From Sabellastarte sp. h YS-2021 (Eukaryota > Annelida > Polychaeta > Sabellida > Sabellidae): a stretch of 64,000 bases of DNA. Within the stretch, counting starts at the first letter, position 1; each line of letters starts with the position of its first letter. The notes under the pieces were generated by a model, which saw only the letters and a list, made by a program, of their open reading frames with translations, did not search any database and had not been told where the DNA came from. A program made the position numbers and the translations under genes. Of this stretch, positions 1 to 13,300 are shown piece after piece. The DNA is taken from positions 3,224,001-3,288,000 of the forward strand of contig OZ024935.1 in NCBI GenBank assembly GCA_964017235.1. The letters are read 5' to 3'.

Positions 1-711
1 ACAGTTTCTGAGATATAGCCCGGACAAGATTTTCAAACTCAAGGTCACTACGACAAGGTCAAAGGTCAAATCAAGGTCAGACCATGACGTTGCACAGCTA
101 CACCCCCTAACCAATATCCCTACCAAATATCAACTTCCTACACCTTACAGTTTCTGAGATATAGCCCGGACAAGATTTTCAAACTCAAGGTCACTACGAC
201 AAGGTCAAAGGTCAAATCAAGGTCAGACCATGACGTTGCACAGCTACACCCCCTAACCAATATCCCTACCAAGTATCAACTTCCTACACCTTACAGTTTC
301 CGAGATATAGCCCGGACAATATTTTATAGGTCAAGGTCACTACGGAAAGGTCAAAGGTCAAATCAAGGTCACACCATGACGTTGCACAACTATACCCCCT
401 AACCAATGTCCCTACCAAGTATCAACTTCCTACACCTTACGGTTTTCGAGATATAGCCCGGACAAGATTTTCAAACACAAGGTCACTACGGCAAGGTCAA
501 AGGTCAAATCAAGGTCAGACCATGACGTTGCACACCTACACCCCCTAACCAATGTCCCTACCAAGTATCAACTTCCTACACCTTACGGTTTCTGAGATAC
601 AGCCTGGACAAACTTTTTCCCGCCGCCCGCCCGACAGGACGCCCGCACGCCCATCCGGACACCATGGGTGAAAACAATACCCCGACAGCCCTTAAGGGCT
701 GTGGGGTAAAA
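1..711 (+). repeat. 146-bp minisatellite element, 3' part (copy A)
   Basis: Five tandem units start at 2, 148, 294, 440 and 586, a period of exactly 146 bp. Each unit carries the landmark 'gagatatagcccggacaa' (small changes between units) and 'aaggtcaaaggtcaaatcaa'. The array runs into a GC-rich stretch (about 612-665) and ends in a 28-bp palindrome at 680-707 followed by an A-run. The 5' end lies outside the window. The same family occurs at 18898-19890 (same orientation) and at 50960-52114 and 63413-64000 (opposite). No protein is encoded, so it is probably a non-autonomous mobile element. Confidence 0.9.
680..707. repeat. Terminal palindrome of copy A
   Basis: The core ACAGCCCTTAAGGGCTGT is a perfect 18-bp palindrome flanked by CCCC(G) and GGGG. 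It marks the 3' end of the minisatellite element. The same palindrome recurs in inverted context at 63413-63441. Confidence 0.9.
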
Positions 712-771
712 AGCTAAAGAAATTGCTTCAAGCAAACATACATGATGAATCCATCTCTCCTCTTTGTGCAT

Positions 772-1030
772 TCAGGGACCTTGGCGTGTAGTTAGACACT
801 AATTTCTCTTCTTCCCGGCATGTTCAGAGTATCTGTAAGCATTTTGTCCAAATCAGGGACTTCAAGCAACTTAGATAGTACCCGACGCGAGATGCAGCTG
901 TCAACCACAAATGTTCTTGTAGGTAGCTGATGGGACTACAGTAATTCCTTGTTCAGAAGTTTCTCTGCATCTTATGATCCAAAGATATGGAATGATTTAC
1001 TTGATCTCTTTGTAAAAGCATATCCCCCCT
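772..1030 (+). pseudogene. Decayed LINE reverse-transcriptase C-terminus
   Basis: Conceptual translation in shifting frames gives RDLGV.LDTNFS near the start and DPKIWNDL near the end. These resemble the '[14 protein letters not shown]' and 'APKLWNDLP' blocks of CR1/L2-like LINE ORF2 proteins seen intact elsewhere in this window. Several stops and frameshifts are present. It is a fossil, not a gene. Confidence 0.6.
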
Positions 1031-1189
1031 TGTTTTGGATTTTTTCTGCTCTGATATTTTCTCCATGGTGCTTACCTTGGATGGTATTGCCCCTGGTTAT
1101 TTGATTTATGGTTTATGCTTTTGATTGTGTTCCTTAGTGTGTCTTTATGTCACAGATTAAGCATTATAAAAGTTCGATTAAAATTAGAA

Positions 1190-1390
1190 TGTAACATGCT
1201 TTCCATACATTGTACAGGTTTCATTAAGATGGGTACTTTTGAGGACACCAGTATATACTGGCTGGTCAAGATTCTGCACTGTAATGTGGGCATTGGTAAC
1301 CAACTACCAACTTTCCCACTTAAGTTCAGGTCCAGAGTTCAAACTGCAGACTTCAGATATGGGAGAAGAAGAAGCCTCAGTATACAATGG
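1190..1390 (+). mobile_element. SINE type 2, degenerate copy
   Basis: It shares the blocks 'gatgggta', 'ggtcaagattctgcactgtaa' and 'caactacc..ctttcccactt' with the copies at 2090, 15020 and 28511. The best preserved copy, at 28511, begins with an ATTT-rich head and 'ttttacgtcgctt'. Confidence 0.65.
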
Positions 1391-2089
1391 ACAATAAAAG
1401 AACCAAAAAGCAAGTTAGCCAAAGTCAAGTAATAACTAGGCAGACATGGCCTAGCCATGGCAGATTGTCAGATTCCAACAGACCCTCTCCAGTTTCAGAA
1501 GCCAACTCAAAACATATCTGTTCAGATTGGCATACCCACCACAATAGTCATCTTTCCCAGGCACTTAATGGGCATTCACCTCTGCATGGTTCTGGACTCA
1601 CTTTTTGGATGTAAGCGCATTAGAGGAATATCAATTCTGTGCTATGTACTTTTTTCTATTATTATTACAATTATTACATGCAAACAAAACTTGACCTACT
1701 TTTCTTGAAAAACACTCTTTCAAACCTCTCTGGACAATACATCATCCTTCTCTTCCATGTGAAAAGATGTTCTGTTCGAGTTAAGCTGTGTAATGGCCCG
1801 GTCACACTATTCTGTGTAGTCATTTATGTACACAGATGACCTAATCCTTACTACTCCGAACAGAGACCTTGTATCTTGGAATTAACACACTGATGAATGA
1901 GCTACCCCATATAGACACCCTGCCCTCCACATCCCCATCTCTCGAGCCTGTACATTTTAATTAAGCTTGTGAGGGCTCACAGGAGGTTTTTCAAACTTTT
2001 CAACAATGATTTCTCAAAATCAAATCTCATTCTAAGCTGTGGTGAATGCACCCTATCAAATTGCGCCAAAGACATTGTACCAAAACACA

Positions 2090-2352
2090 AAAGTGGACTG
2101 TACCCCAACAATCCACAACCAAAGCCTGGTATCTATTTACCTTGTATATTTATTGTACCTTTACAATGGTTATATTGTGATGGGTACAAAAGGCAGACAA
2201 ACCCAGTACATGCAGTTGGCCAAGGTTCTTTATTGTAAACTGCTGATCAACAGCAAGCAACTAACAGCTTTTGTACTTGATGTCGGGTCAAGATTTGAAT
2301 TATGATCTCACAGGTGGGAGGCGAGTGTTACCACTGCGCCACCATGACCCCT
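2090..2352 (+). mobile_element. SINE type 2 with tRNA-like tail
   Basis: It contains 'gtgatgggta', 'ccaaggttctttattgtaaactgc' (shared with the 28511 copy) and a 3' segment 'gcgagtgttaccactgcgcc'. That last segment resembles the reverse complement of a tRNA-derived head, as in several mollusc SINEs. It is degenerate and non-coding. Confidence 0.6.
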
Positions 2353-2490
2353 CACAGCATATCATTTTAAAGGTCAATACAGTATAATTTGTGTGTAAAC
2401 TTTGAAAAACTGCATTGCAATAGCATGCACATATTTCTATAAGGTTTTTAGATATTCAAAGGTGTTGTCCAATAAATAGCTTCCCAGATT

Positions 2491-2735
2491 TTTACCTCTG
2501 CCATTGAGGTAATATTTTCATGACCAGTTGTTTGTCTATTAGCAGGATTCCATAAACACTACTGGTTAGAACTTCTTGAAATAAAATCAGATGGATCTTG
2601 GTCAAACTTAGATCCCATGAAATGTTTTTGAGAGTGATCTGGGTCACTGGTTAAAAAACATCTGGATATTCTCATTTCCTTATTATTACATGCCTTGGTG
2701 GAGGTCTGTGCTCTCTGAGTGCTGTTGCTAATGGT
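2491..2735. mobile_element. CCTCCGCCAAGG-type MITE, diverged copy
   Basis: The left end 'ttacctctgccattgaggt' and right end 'ccttggtggaggtctg' form an imperfect terminal inverted repeat followed by 'tgctctctgagtgct'. The better copy is at 25062-25355. The element is short, AT-rich inside and non-coding. Confidence 0.65.
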
Positions 2736-3419
2736 TTTCTGAGGATTGTAATGGTGGAATCACAGAGGAGAGCTATGCATGTTACACAACCCTCTCATTT
2801 GTTATCAATAGAAGCCTTTAAAAAGCACTAAATTGATCAAGGAAGGAAGTGGCTTGTGAGAAATATATGCTTGTCAGAAGAAATAGGTTTTGGTTGTTTT
2901 AAATATAAAATTTCATTTTATAAAGATACCCTCTTCAATGTGTAGCCAGAGATGATTTCTCAAGTATGACAAAGATTGTTACAATGAATCTAACTGGAAC
3001 AGAGTGTTGTAGAGTGTGTTTTGAACATTCTGCTCCTTTTTCATGTTGGACTTGCCACTGAAATAACCTGATCATTCTCAGGTTAGTATGGTAATTTTCT
3101 AAGGGTCATGTGATCTAAGTTGAGCCAATCAAATTTATTGCCTTGGCACTGGAGCAGAACACTTCATGTTTCAGATCTATACATTTGAATCATGTTGAGT
3201 TGGAACTCAATAAACCAGACCAATACTTCTGCTATTAGGATTAGGCCTCCGTTCTTCCTCTTTATATAGTCATTATACAGGAAAGTATTTGTGAACTGAT
3301 GCTAATGCAGACTTCATCTAAGGTGCTTATGTCCAAAAGGGGTTAGTCCAGTTACTGGAGAGTCCAGATTAGTATCTGACTGGGGAGAACACTATGGAAC
3401 AGGATTGAGTAGTCTGAAT

Positions 3420-3660
3420 AGGCAAGGCTTCGAAGGTTTTCTAAACCCAGGGCGCTAGCATGGGTTCTTATGGCTGGAGGAAGTTTGTTTCATTCAGCAG
3501 GAGCAGCTACAGCAAAAAAGCAGTGGTTACCCTGTGAGGCCAGTAGGTTTTATGAGAGACAAGAGACAGGGGAGTTGGCACAGATTTATTGCTTTGTATG
3601 CGAGAAGTTTGTACTTGAAAAGTGAGTGGTACTCAGTGGCCAGTAATAAGTACCTTAGTG
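3420..3660 (-). pseudogene. LINE C-terminal remnant
   Basis: On the minus strand near 3476-3525 the translation reads FAVAAPAE.NKLPP. This matches the conserved 'F-AAP-LWN-LP' block at the C-terminus of CR1/Jockey-type LINE polymerases. A stop replaces the conserved Trp codon, and the surroundings have decayed. Confidence 0.5.
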
Positions 3661-3837
3661 ACACCCTTTAGGAAGCATCTTAGCATCTCTCCCTCAGTCT
3701 CACCAATAACTATGGATTATTAACCCAGAAATTCCCTAGACTGTTGTTTTCATGCCCATTATTTTGCCACATAAGCACATCAAGTTCACCATTATAAAGC
3801 AGATTATATTCCACGGGTAGATAAAGTAACTTATGCA

Positions 3838-4140
3838 TAATTTTAATTGGACTTTTATAGCGCTTAATCTCCCTATTAAAAGAGACTCTAAGATGCAACC
3901 GAGCCAAAACAGTCAACCAATTTCAGTAACTGGGGACAGAAAAGCAGCCAAGCACCACAGAGAATGGCAGGGGGTGAGTAAGACTAAGGTGGGTATACCT
4001 TGGTGTACAGGGAGGTTTAGAGCTGCTTTCTATAAAAGGCTGGGGAGGGGGACGCATGAATCTCATCAGGAAGAGCATTCAAAAAGTAGGGGCATCAAAA
4101 GCAAAACCTGTTAGACAGATTTATGAATAGAGGGTTGGAA
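3838..4140 (-). mobile_element. CR1/L2-like LINE 3' end
   Basis: The segment 'ggacttttatagcgcttaat' followed by 'aaaagagactctaag' matches the 3' UTR of the large LINE at 21938-24170 ('gcacttttatagcgcttaat', 'gacagactctaagg'). The homology continues into its C-terminal coding end. This is a dead 5'-truncated copy on the minus strand. Confidence 0.7.
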
Positions 4141-7100
4141 CTTTGGAATGACAAATGATGCATAAAATGATGCATAAAATCATCCTCCAAAATTAGAACA
4201 GGAGACCAATCAACACACAGCTTACAAATCCTAACTTTTATATCAACAATCCCAATTGGCTGGAGTCTGAATTCACTATTTACTTGATTCCTGTGCTAAT
4301 TTAACGCAGATGCCAATTTACACAGCCAAGTAGTAGCTTTACACGCTTATATGTAATTTTCTTTTCAATTTAACTACTGAAAAATCTAGGTAGATCAACC
4401 AGTTATTACTTTCTATTAAGTTATCATGTTATTATTATCTTCTTATGAAGTTTGCACACTGACCCACTGACCCATATCTGACACTAGAATGCCCTTTAAC
4501 AATTCAACTCTGGAATTTTTAAGTCAATATTTTTTTGGGGGAAACAGTAATGAGAAATAGAATAATTGATGTAACTACACATCAAAAACAACATCATGAA
4601 CTGTTGATATTTATTTGCAGACAATAACCAATGGAATGAATTTGAATCCATTCAACATGTCACAGAAATATTACACAGTGTTAATGTCTTTTTAAACATA
4701 TAGTGACACTTTATAATTGGATTCTCACACATATAAACAAATACAAGTATTATCTCACATAACAAAATTTTGCATTTCTAGCATTACAAGTAAAGTAAAA
4801 TTCTATACTGGATTCCAAAATGTGTCCAGATTTCAGAAAGAGAACTGTTTCAGTTTCAAAATCTTGTTTTCTTTTTAAACTTTAAATGAATAGTATTATA
4901 TTAACATCACACCAGAGATGATACCGAGTTATTATCTTCTAACCTTATAAAATGTCATCCAACATTTTATCAACTGATTTAACAAGAAATAAATTACTCT
5001 TCAATTTTGCTTTATATCTGTAAATTTAAAAAATCTGAGAAAGTGAATTATTTCAATTTTAATTTATTATGAAATATACAATTTAACCGATATTCTTTAT
5101 TTTTAAAACTAATCCCTCCAATTTACTATCAACAAAAGGTGATATCTAAAACATTACAGTCTCATGTTAACAAAGCCCCTTAAAGCAATAACACCCATGA
5201 ATAAATTACACGTAAAATAAATAAACACTGTCACTATAAAACATCTGACAATCAACCATGACACACAAGATGTACTTTTAAGAGAAGTAAAATTTGAAGT
5301 CAAACTCCCAACGAAAGATATTTACACCTGACGCGGAAATTGTAACATAAAGTTTCTTATTATGTGTACCTACTACTTCTTAAAATTTTTATGTACTTTT
5401 TTGTAATTATCAGTGTAATACTTGCATACTTCCTATATGATATAAAAGTATTCCGTTTGTAATGCTAAATGATGTACATTTCATGTTTTCACATTTGATG
5501 ACGTAGGTTTTGACGTTTTGATTGGGCCAATGCTGCACGAGGTATATTTAATTGATATGTCGCAACCTTTCACTTATGACACAGCGAGGATTGCCTAGTA
5601 ACGGTACATCGTATGTTTATGTATTTCAACTGGTTTCTTTATATTCTAGGCTCTATAACGGCACATATATTGATAATTTTGCTCTTAATTTACAATAACT
5701 TTGTTTTTTATATATTTCTTTGCATGTTTGAATGAACAAAGAATGAAGCAACATTTTTAATCACTTTATTACATCGGGTCTGACAAGAGTCCAGTTATTG
5801 CAAGGTAAGTAAAAAACCTCAACATTACCACTTGACCATCAAAAGTGATTTATTATGAATAGATTGGTTACTCTCAATGATTGTTTTTAGCACCACATTG
5901 ATACAAACATCTTCTGAAGCAGGACACTTTGCCGAGTATACAATTACCCGTAACAAATGCTGTTGTCATAATGGACAAAAATTGGCAAGTTTTCCCTTGA
6001 AAAGTAGTGGAAGTTAATCAGCATGTGTAAGCTATGAAACCTGAGAATATTTCACAAACTATTCGTCATATGTCTCCTTAAAATGCATGTTCAAACACTC
6101 TTCAACAGCCCTCAATTAAACATACACTGCAGAAAATAGACAAAACCTGAGGGATCAGATTTCTGAATTAGAAAAAAAAGCTCACTCATTAAGAGGTCAG
6201 TTTGATCCAAAACTCCTCAAGTATTGATAGAAAGGACAAGAAATAAGTATCCTTTACAAAAAAACTCTGTACTCTGAGAAACTGAGAATTCTTAAACACT
6301 TGCTCAAACACTGTCCATACAACCCTCATTTAAGTGTATATTGTAACCAATATTGAGAGATTCCTGTCTGGAATGTTTTTTCAGTGAAAAGCAAACAACA
6401 CACACACAGCCTGAATGTTCACAAAATGAATCACAACAACTGTACAGAAATAAGTAAACAAAGTGTAAAAAAAAGGTAAACCAAGGTTTTCCTGTTCAGC
6501 TGTGATTTCACCCAATCTAACCTGACTCTTATAGAGCTTAATTGCTTTACCAGCAGTCTCGAAGGCACATTAAACCCAAATCAATTCCAAAATGTCTTGG
6601 TTAAAAATGTGTAAAAGATCGATCCATGCAAGATGTCTGACGATCAAACGACTCCTAGCTTTGCGTGTCTGTTTCCAATTATTCCGTACATTTAAGAGCC
6701 AACGGTCCAAACATACAAGGGACACATTTACTGGAGTAATTTTCACAATACACTCCTACATGTCTCACTTTACACATTGCAGACTTATATACCCTGACTT
6801 TCTTTCCTTAAAGTCTTTTTCATACTACGCTCATGTTTGACAATGGACAAAAATATATTTTACAATTTTTACAATGTACATCTGGAGACCCGAATCTTCT
6901 GGTTTAAATGTTATTTTTCACAATATACCCGTCCAATACAGTTTCAAAATCTGAGCTAGAAAAAAATTTCATAAAGATTTCAAATATTTTAAGAAAATCA
7001 CTGTAATGTATTTTCAATGATGTATAGTTTCCACTAAAGAGATACATATATATTTCAAATCTTCAGTGGGAATCAAATAGCTCCAATTTAAGGTTTTTAG

Positions 7101-7220
7101 TAAGAATTCCCACCTATACAGCATACCACCTGCCACACTTGTGTCCTGATATCCACAATGCACTCATACAAGTGATGCCCCAATTCTCACAATGTACCCC
7201 TCTATATGCCCTTCCCCCCC
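4141..7220. other. AT-rich gene-free stretch, includes GCLM 3' UTR
   Basis: No coding region or clear repeat is seen. The part just below 7221 must contain the 3' UTR of GCLM. Candidate minus-strand AATAAA signals (plus-strand tttatt) lie at 5849-5854 and 5765-5770, but the true cleavage site cannot be chosen without transcript data. Confidence 0.5.
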
Positions 7221-7399
7221 TCACTTCCTCTTTTTAATGTCTCGCTCTGCCTTCATGATGAAGCCTTTTGATTTAATAATACCACGACATTTGATGAGTG
7301 CCGAGTACCTCGCCACCCAGGCGGGCTCCCAATTCTCTGCGTCCCGCGCTGTGAAACTCTTCAGCAGTAGAGACTGAAACGTGTGCTTGGGTAGAATGT
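7221..7399 (-). CDS. GCLM: GCLM exon 7 (terminal)
   Basis: It holds 59 residues and a TGA stop at 7221-7223. It contains WEPAWVARYSALIKCRG and IIKSKGFIMKAER, followed by a lysine-rich end KKRK. The acceptor is GTTTTTCAG. Confidence 0.96.
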
Positions 7400-10300
7400 C
7401 TGAAAAACACGGAGAATGTAAAACACAGTGAAACACAGGCTTGGGTAGAATGGATGAATATGTAGCACAAACATAGGAAAACCAAGTAATTTTGAGTTTC
7501 AGTCCATAAAGTGGTTTGGTAAGCTTAAAATACCGGAAAGGGGCCATTACTTTGAAGAAATGAGAAAACTTTTATCATGTATTTTTTGTACATATTTTAG
7601 CCTTCATATGGATTTTGTTAATTTTGTCAGGTTTGCAACAGGAAATATCTCAATGAGGTACACATGTATTTACAAAGTTAACAAACTCTAAAGTTACCCA
7701 TAAAAAGAAGAAAAAAAAACAAAACAACATTATTGGAAAGTAAAAGTTCTGATTATTTTTCACATAGCTTGCACCACCTTTGCAATGTTTAATAATAGGA
7801 AATACAACCAATATGAATATCTATAAATATTCTACTACGATAAATAATTTATATCAATTTTGCATTTCCAGTATGGCTGACTTTATCAATCCATACGACC
7901 CTTCTACTAGAATACATGCACTGCTGTGAAACAAGTTTATTATGAAACTGTACTTCAAATACATTTAGTCAGGGTTTGATGGTGGGTTGGTAACTCCTCC
8001 TCCTGTCAGGTCCCATTTTAACTTGTGAAAAACGGGTGAAAGAAAATAATGTACATGACATTAACTCCCTTATATCTAGTTTGAAATGAATCCCTGGCAC
8101 AATACACTATACAGTGAATATACCTAGTTTCATAAACAGTATACCATAGTTTTATTGCTACTTTTTATGTTTCAAAGTTTAAATTTTTCACAACTTGTGC
8201 TCGAACTTAATTAACGCCCACGTCACATCTTGCCAAAACATCGCTAACGCGGAGAGTACAAGGACAGGTCACATGACTTACCGCTGGGGTCGTTGTGTGT
8301 GAGTAGCTGGATGTCGTGCTCTTTTGCAAACTCCTGCATTTCAGTGGGAACCACACAACAGGTCAACAGGTTCACCTGGGCTACTAATGGCTTGAACTAG
8401 AAGCAGAACAAACCAGCGGGTAAGCATCTAAACCTGTACTGGGTTAACTGGTAAACCAACAGTCGTCTGGCTTGGTTGAGAAAGCAACTAAAAACCAGCA
8501 GTTCGTGAGCTCACAAAACTAATACAGTAGAAACTCTATTATCCGACCCTCTATTACCTGAATTTTCAACTAGAAATAGGACGCATCTGTGGCCAGATGC
8601 TGGATGTATCCACCGACAAAGGCCAACTAACATAGTTTAGAAGATAAAAAGCATTTTTCGTTAATAAGCAAGCTGAAAGCACTTTTAAGTTTGGCTACCC
8701 TTATTTGACCCTGTAGCAGGGGCCCAAGGTGAAGTCTGACCACATCAAAAGATTCGCAGTCCATGATTTCCTATAAGTCGTTTTCACATTGCAAACCTCT
8801 AGGACCAATAATAAGCAGGAGGGGCCCAAGGTGAAATCTGACCACATGAAAAGATTTGCAGCCCATGACTTCCTCTAAGTTGTTTTCATATTAATGAGTT
8901 ATTTGTGAAATACTGGCTATCTGCAATACTTGTAGAGATAATTCGCATTTACTCATTTTGAGTAGATGAATAATTAGCTACGGGTCTGAAACTTCACCAA
9001 GTGAAAGCTCTCTCAAAAGTAGGCGAATGAGTTATTTGAGAAAAATTGGCTATCTACAATACTTTTAGAGATAATTCGAATTTACTCATTTTCAGTAGGC
9101 GAGTAATTACCTACAGGTCTGGAACTTCACCATGTGAAAGCTCTCCCAAAAGTAGATGAATGAGTTATTTGATAAAAAATTGGATATCTGCAATACTTTT
9201 ATAGATAATTAGCATTTACTCATTTTGGGTAGGTGAATAATTAGCTACAGGTCTGAAACTTCACCAAGTGAAAGGTCTCCCAAAAGTAGGTGAAGGAGTT
9301 ATTTGACAAAAATTGGCTATCTGGAATACTTTTAGAGATAATTTGCATTAACTCATTTTCAGTAGGTGAGTAATTACCTACGGGTCTGAAACTTCACCAA
9401 GTGAAAGCTCTCCCAAAAGTAGGTGAAGGAGTTATTTGACAAAAATTGGCTATCTGCAATACTTTTAGAGATAATTTGCATTTACTCATTTTCAGTAGGT
9501 GAGTAATTACCTACAGGTCTGAAACTTCACCAAGTGAAAGCTCTCCCAAAAGTAGGTGAAGGAGTTATTTGACAAAAATTCGCTATCTGCAATACTTTTA
9601 GAGATAATTTGCATTTACTCATTTTGAGTAGGTGAGTAATTACCTACGGGTCTGAAACTTCAGCATGTGAAAGCTCTCCCAAAAGTAGGTGAAGGAGTTA
9701 TTTGACAAAAATTGGCTATCTGCAATACTTTTAGAGATAATTCGCATTTACTCATTTTCAGTAGGTGAGTAATTACCTACAGGTCTGGAACTTCAGCATG
9801 TGAAAGCTCTCCCAAAAGTAGGTGAATGAGTTATTTAAGAAAAATTTGCTATCTGCAATACTTTTAGAGAAAATGCAGAATTACTCATTTTTAGTAGGTA
9901 AGTAATTTAGCCACAGGCCTAATTTAGACATAAAGCCTACCAATAGAGTACTGTGGTGCACCCTGTAATATACTTTGCAAACTTGAGAAGGCTAGCTATA
10001 ATATTTTTTTTTGTTAGAGCGGTAATGGTGAAATCTCTCTACACACTACGGCTATCCAGTGGATACAATGATTTACTCAACAGTGAGAACCTGAAAGTAG
10101 ATATTGGTAAGCTATGCCATGACACAGAGGTCTGCAATTTCACTCTGATATAGCTGACCAAAAATTATGTGAATAACATATTTAAACAAAATACTGTAAA
10201 TGTAATAGTTTTCACGTTATAACTGATTTACTCAACAGTGATAACGTCAAAGTAGCTATTACTCAGCTATGCAATGAGCTACATGTCTGAATTTTTTCTA

Positions 10301-13300
10301 TGTTATAGCTGACCCAAAATTAGGTGAACAACATATTTAAGCAAAATACTGTAAATGCAATAGTTTTCAAGTTACAACTGATTTACTCAATAGTGACAAC
10401 CTGAAAATAGCTATTGCTCAGCTATGCCATGAGCTATAAGTCTGTAATTTCACGACGTTATAGCTGACCCAAAAGTAGGCGAACAACATATTTTAACAAA
10501 ATACTCCAAATGCACTATTTTTCAAGTTACAAGTCATTTACTCAACAGTCAGTACCTGAAAATAGCTATTGCTCAGTTGTGCCATGAGCTACAGGTCTGT
10601 AATTTCACTATGTTATAGCTGACCCAAAAGTAGCTGAATAACATATTTACACAAATTTCTGTAAATGCAATACTTTTCCAATTACAACTGATTTACTCAA
10701 CAGTGTGAACTTCAAAGTAGCTATTACTCAGCTATGCAATGAGCCACAGGTCTGGAACTTCACTATGTTATAGCTGACTCCGAAATAGGTGAATAACATA
10801 TTGAAACAAAATACTCTAAATGTAATACTTTTGAAGTTATAAGTAATTTACTCAACAGTGATAACCTAAAAGTAGCTATTACTCAGCTATGCCATGAGCT
10901 ACATGTCTGAAATTTTACTATGTTATAGCTGACATAAAAGTAGCTGAATAACATATTTATACAAAATTCTGTAAATGCAATAGTTTTCAAGTTACAATTG
11001 ATTTTACTCATGATGGAAGTTACTGAAAAGCCCAAAAGTAGCTATTACTCACTTAGCGATTGAGACAGACACCCAAGTTACTCACCATGTTGTAGCTATG
11101 AAAAAAGTATCTGAATAACATATTTTAACAAAATGCTCTAAATGCAACACTTTTCAAGTTATAAGTGATTTAGTGCATGATTTCATGACTTTTAATGCAT
11201 TTTAGACATTTTTGTCTACCACAGGCCTAATTTAGACATAAAGCCTACCAAAAAGATAGGGTGGCGAGTCCTCTAGCATACCAAGCCACCTGCCAAATAT
11301 GAAAGAAATCTGGAAAGAAATGTGGACTGTAGGTCGCTAACAAGCAATATTCCACATTTTAGACATTTTTGTCTACCACAGGCCTAATTTAGACATAAAG
11401 CCTACCAAAAAGATAGGGTGGCGAGTCCTCTACCATATCAAGTCACCTGCCAAATATGAAAGAAATCCGGAAAGAAATGTGGACTGTAGGTCGCTAACAA
11501 GAAATCTCTGCGGACGCGGACGACGACGATGATGAATCCATAGTATCCCCGCTTCGCGTCGGGGATACAATTATCCAACCTCGAACCCACTCTCCCAACT
11601 TCATTTAAGCCTGTTATTTTAGCCTTCCTATTATCCTACCTTTCTATTATCCAAACTATTTTTTTTTACTCTCCCAAGAGGGATGGATAAATACTAAATA
11701 GAGGTTCTACTGTATTGCATATCTTAGAATCAGTTCTTGAAAGTAGAAAAGTCAATGAAAAATTGGTCATGCATGACTTCGCAAATACCACGATGTAATT
11801 TATCAAAATGTGTACATGATTTATAAATCACATTTATATAATCCTCGATGAGTTTTTTTTTTGACAAAATGGCTAATATCTGATAGAATTTAAAAAATAT
11901 TGTGAAATATTTTTTATTCTTTAAGATTTTGATAAACTCATCTTAAAATTGATTACGTGATGAAACCAGTTATGGTTATGGGCAAGTGGAATGTAACCAG
12001 ATTGGTATCAGATCAGTTGACTCTCTTACACTTGATCACCTACCATATTTTCACAGATATGTCATGTTTTCTTTCGATAAATTTGTTCACATTAATAGTT
12101 TTACCGGTTTTATACAGTTATACATTAATACAAAAATGACATCCAACTTACGATAGAAAGTGACCTATTTTTAGAAGTTTTAGTTGTGACAATAAGAGGT
12201 GAAACTATTAAATTTGGATCATATTTGAAAAAAAATACAAAACTCAGTGGAATCTAACTTAATAAAAGAAATATGCCTAATCTAGATCAAAATCAATTAC
12301 TGGAAGATAAAAAATTAGAATTTAAAAATTTGCGTAAAGAAAAACCAAAAGGGAGCCTGGTAAGATCTAGAATTCAGTGGTTGAGTGAGGGAGAAAAGCC
12401 AACATCTTTTTCTTTTTTTTTTTTGTAAACTACAAAGTAAATCTTATATTGATAAAAAAACTTGACCTAGCTGACAGAACAATCACAAATGATCAATGTA
12501 AGATACTGGAAGAGGTCAAGAATTACTATGCAAAACATTTTGGAGAAAATGAGCAAAAGCCCAGAAAAAAGATACGAGATCTTATTGATATATCAAATAT
12601 AACTAGAGTATTGCTTCAGAAGAGAAAAAGAAATTGTTTTCAACAGCAAAAACAAAGTGTCCCAACGAGTATTAATGATGTAGTCGAAATGACTGTCACT
12701 CTGTTTAATATGTTTTCTATTTATGCAAAAATGCAAGGTTTCCGAGATAAATGGGATTTTGCATTTTACACAGAAATTCAAGATGGCCATCCAAAATGGT
12801 GGGAAAATGATTTTTGGAGAAAGTCGCCAGATGACTCTGTGGAAACCCCGGGGTCAAAAATTTGCAAAAATCACTCTATCTCGCACCGTTTCTGAGATAA
12901 ACGCGTTTTTGCGTTTTACGGAGAAATTCAAGATGGCTGCCCAAAATGGCAGGAAAACGATTTTTAGGAAAAGCATACGCTTTCTACAATACAGCCTAGA
13001 CAAGAATTTTTCTACCACCACCCGACTGCCCGCCCAACCAGACCCGAGTGACAACAACACCCTCACAGCCTTTAAAGCAGTGGGCTAAAAAAGTAGCCTT
13101 AACCAGAATCTTATCTGATGTAACAAGTGTCACTCTTGAAGTGAAATAAAAGAGAAAAGTAGACCCTAAAATACTTATGTGCAGTGAAGACTGTGAAAAT
13201 CAAGGAAAGAATTGACACAATAGTATACTGTGTTATTTCACACATGATCACATTTGACAATAGATTATCAGAAAGCTATTGTCTTGTTTAGACTCAACAC

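Noticed and set aside
1-620. Regularly spaced repeats that could suggest a CRISPR array
   Set aside because: The units are contiguous 146-bp repeats with no unique spacers, in a eukaryotic genome, and they belong to a mobile element.
3833-4114. 93-codon plus-strand ORF
   Set aside because: It lies antisense to a LINE 3' end and has no conserved motif.
7273-7485. 70-codon minus-strand ORF overlapping GCLM exon 7
   Set aside because: Out of frame with the conserved C-terminal exon, hence a shadow.
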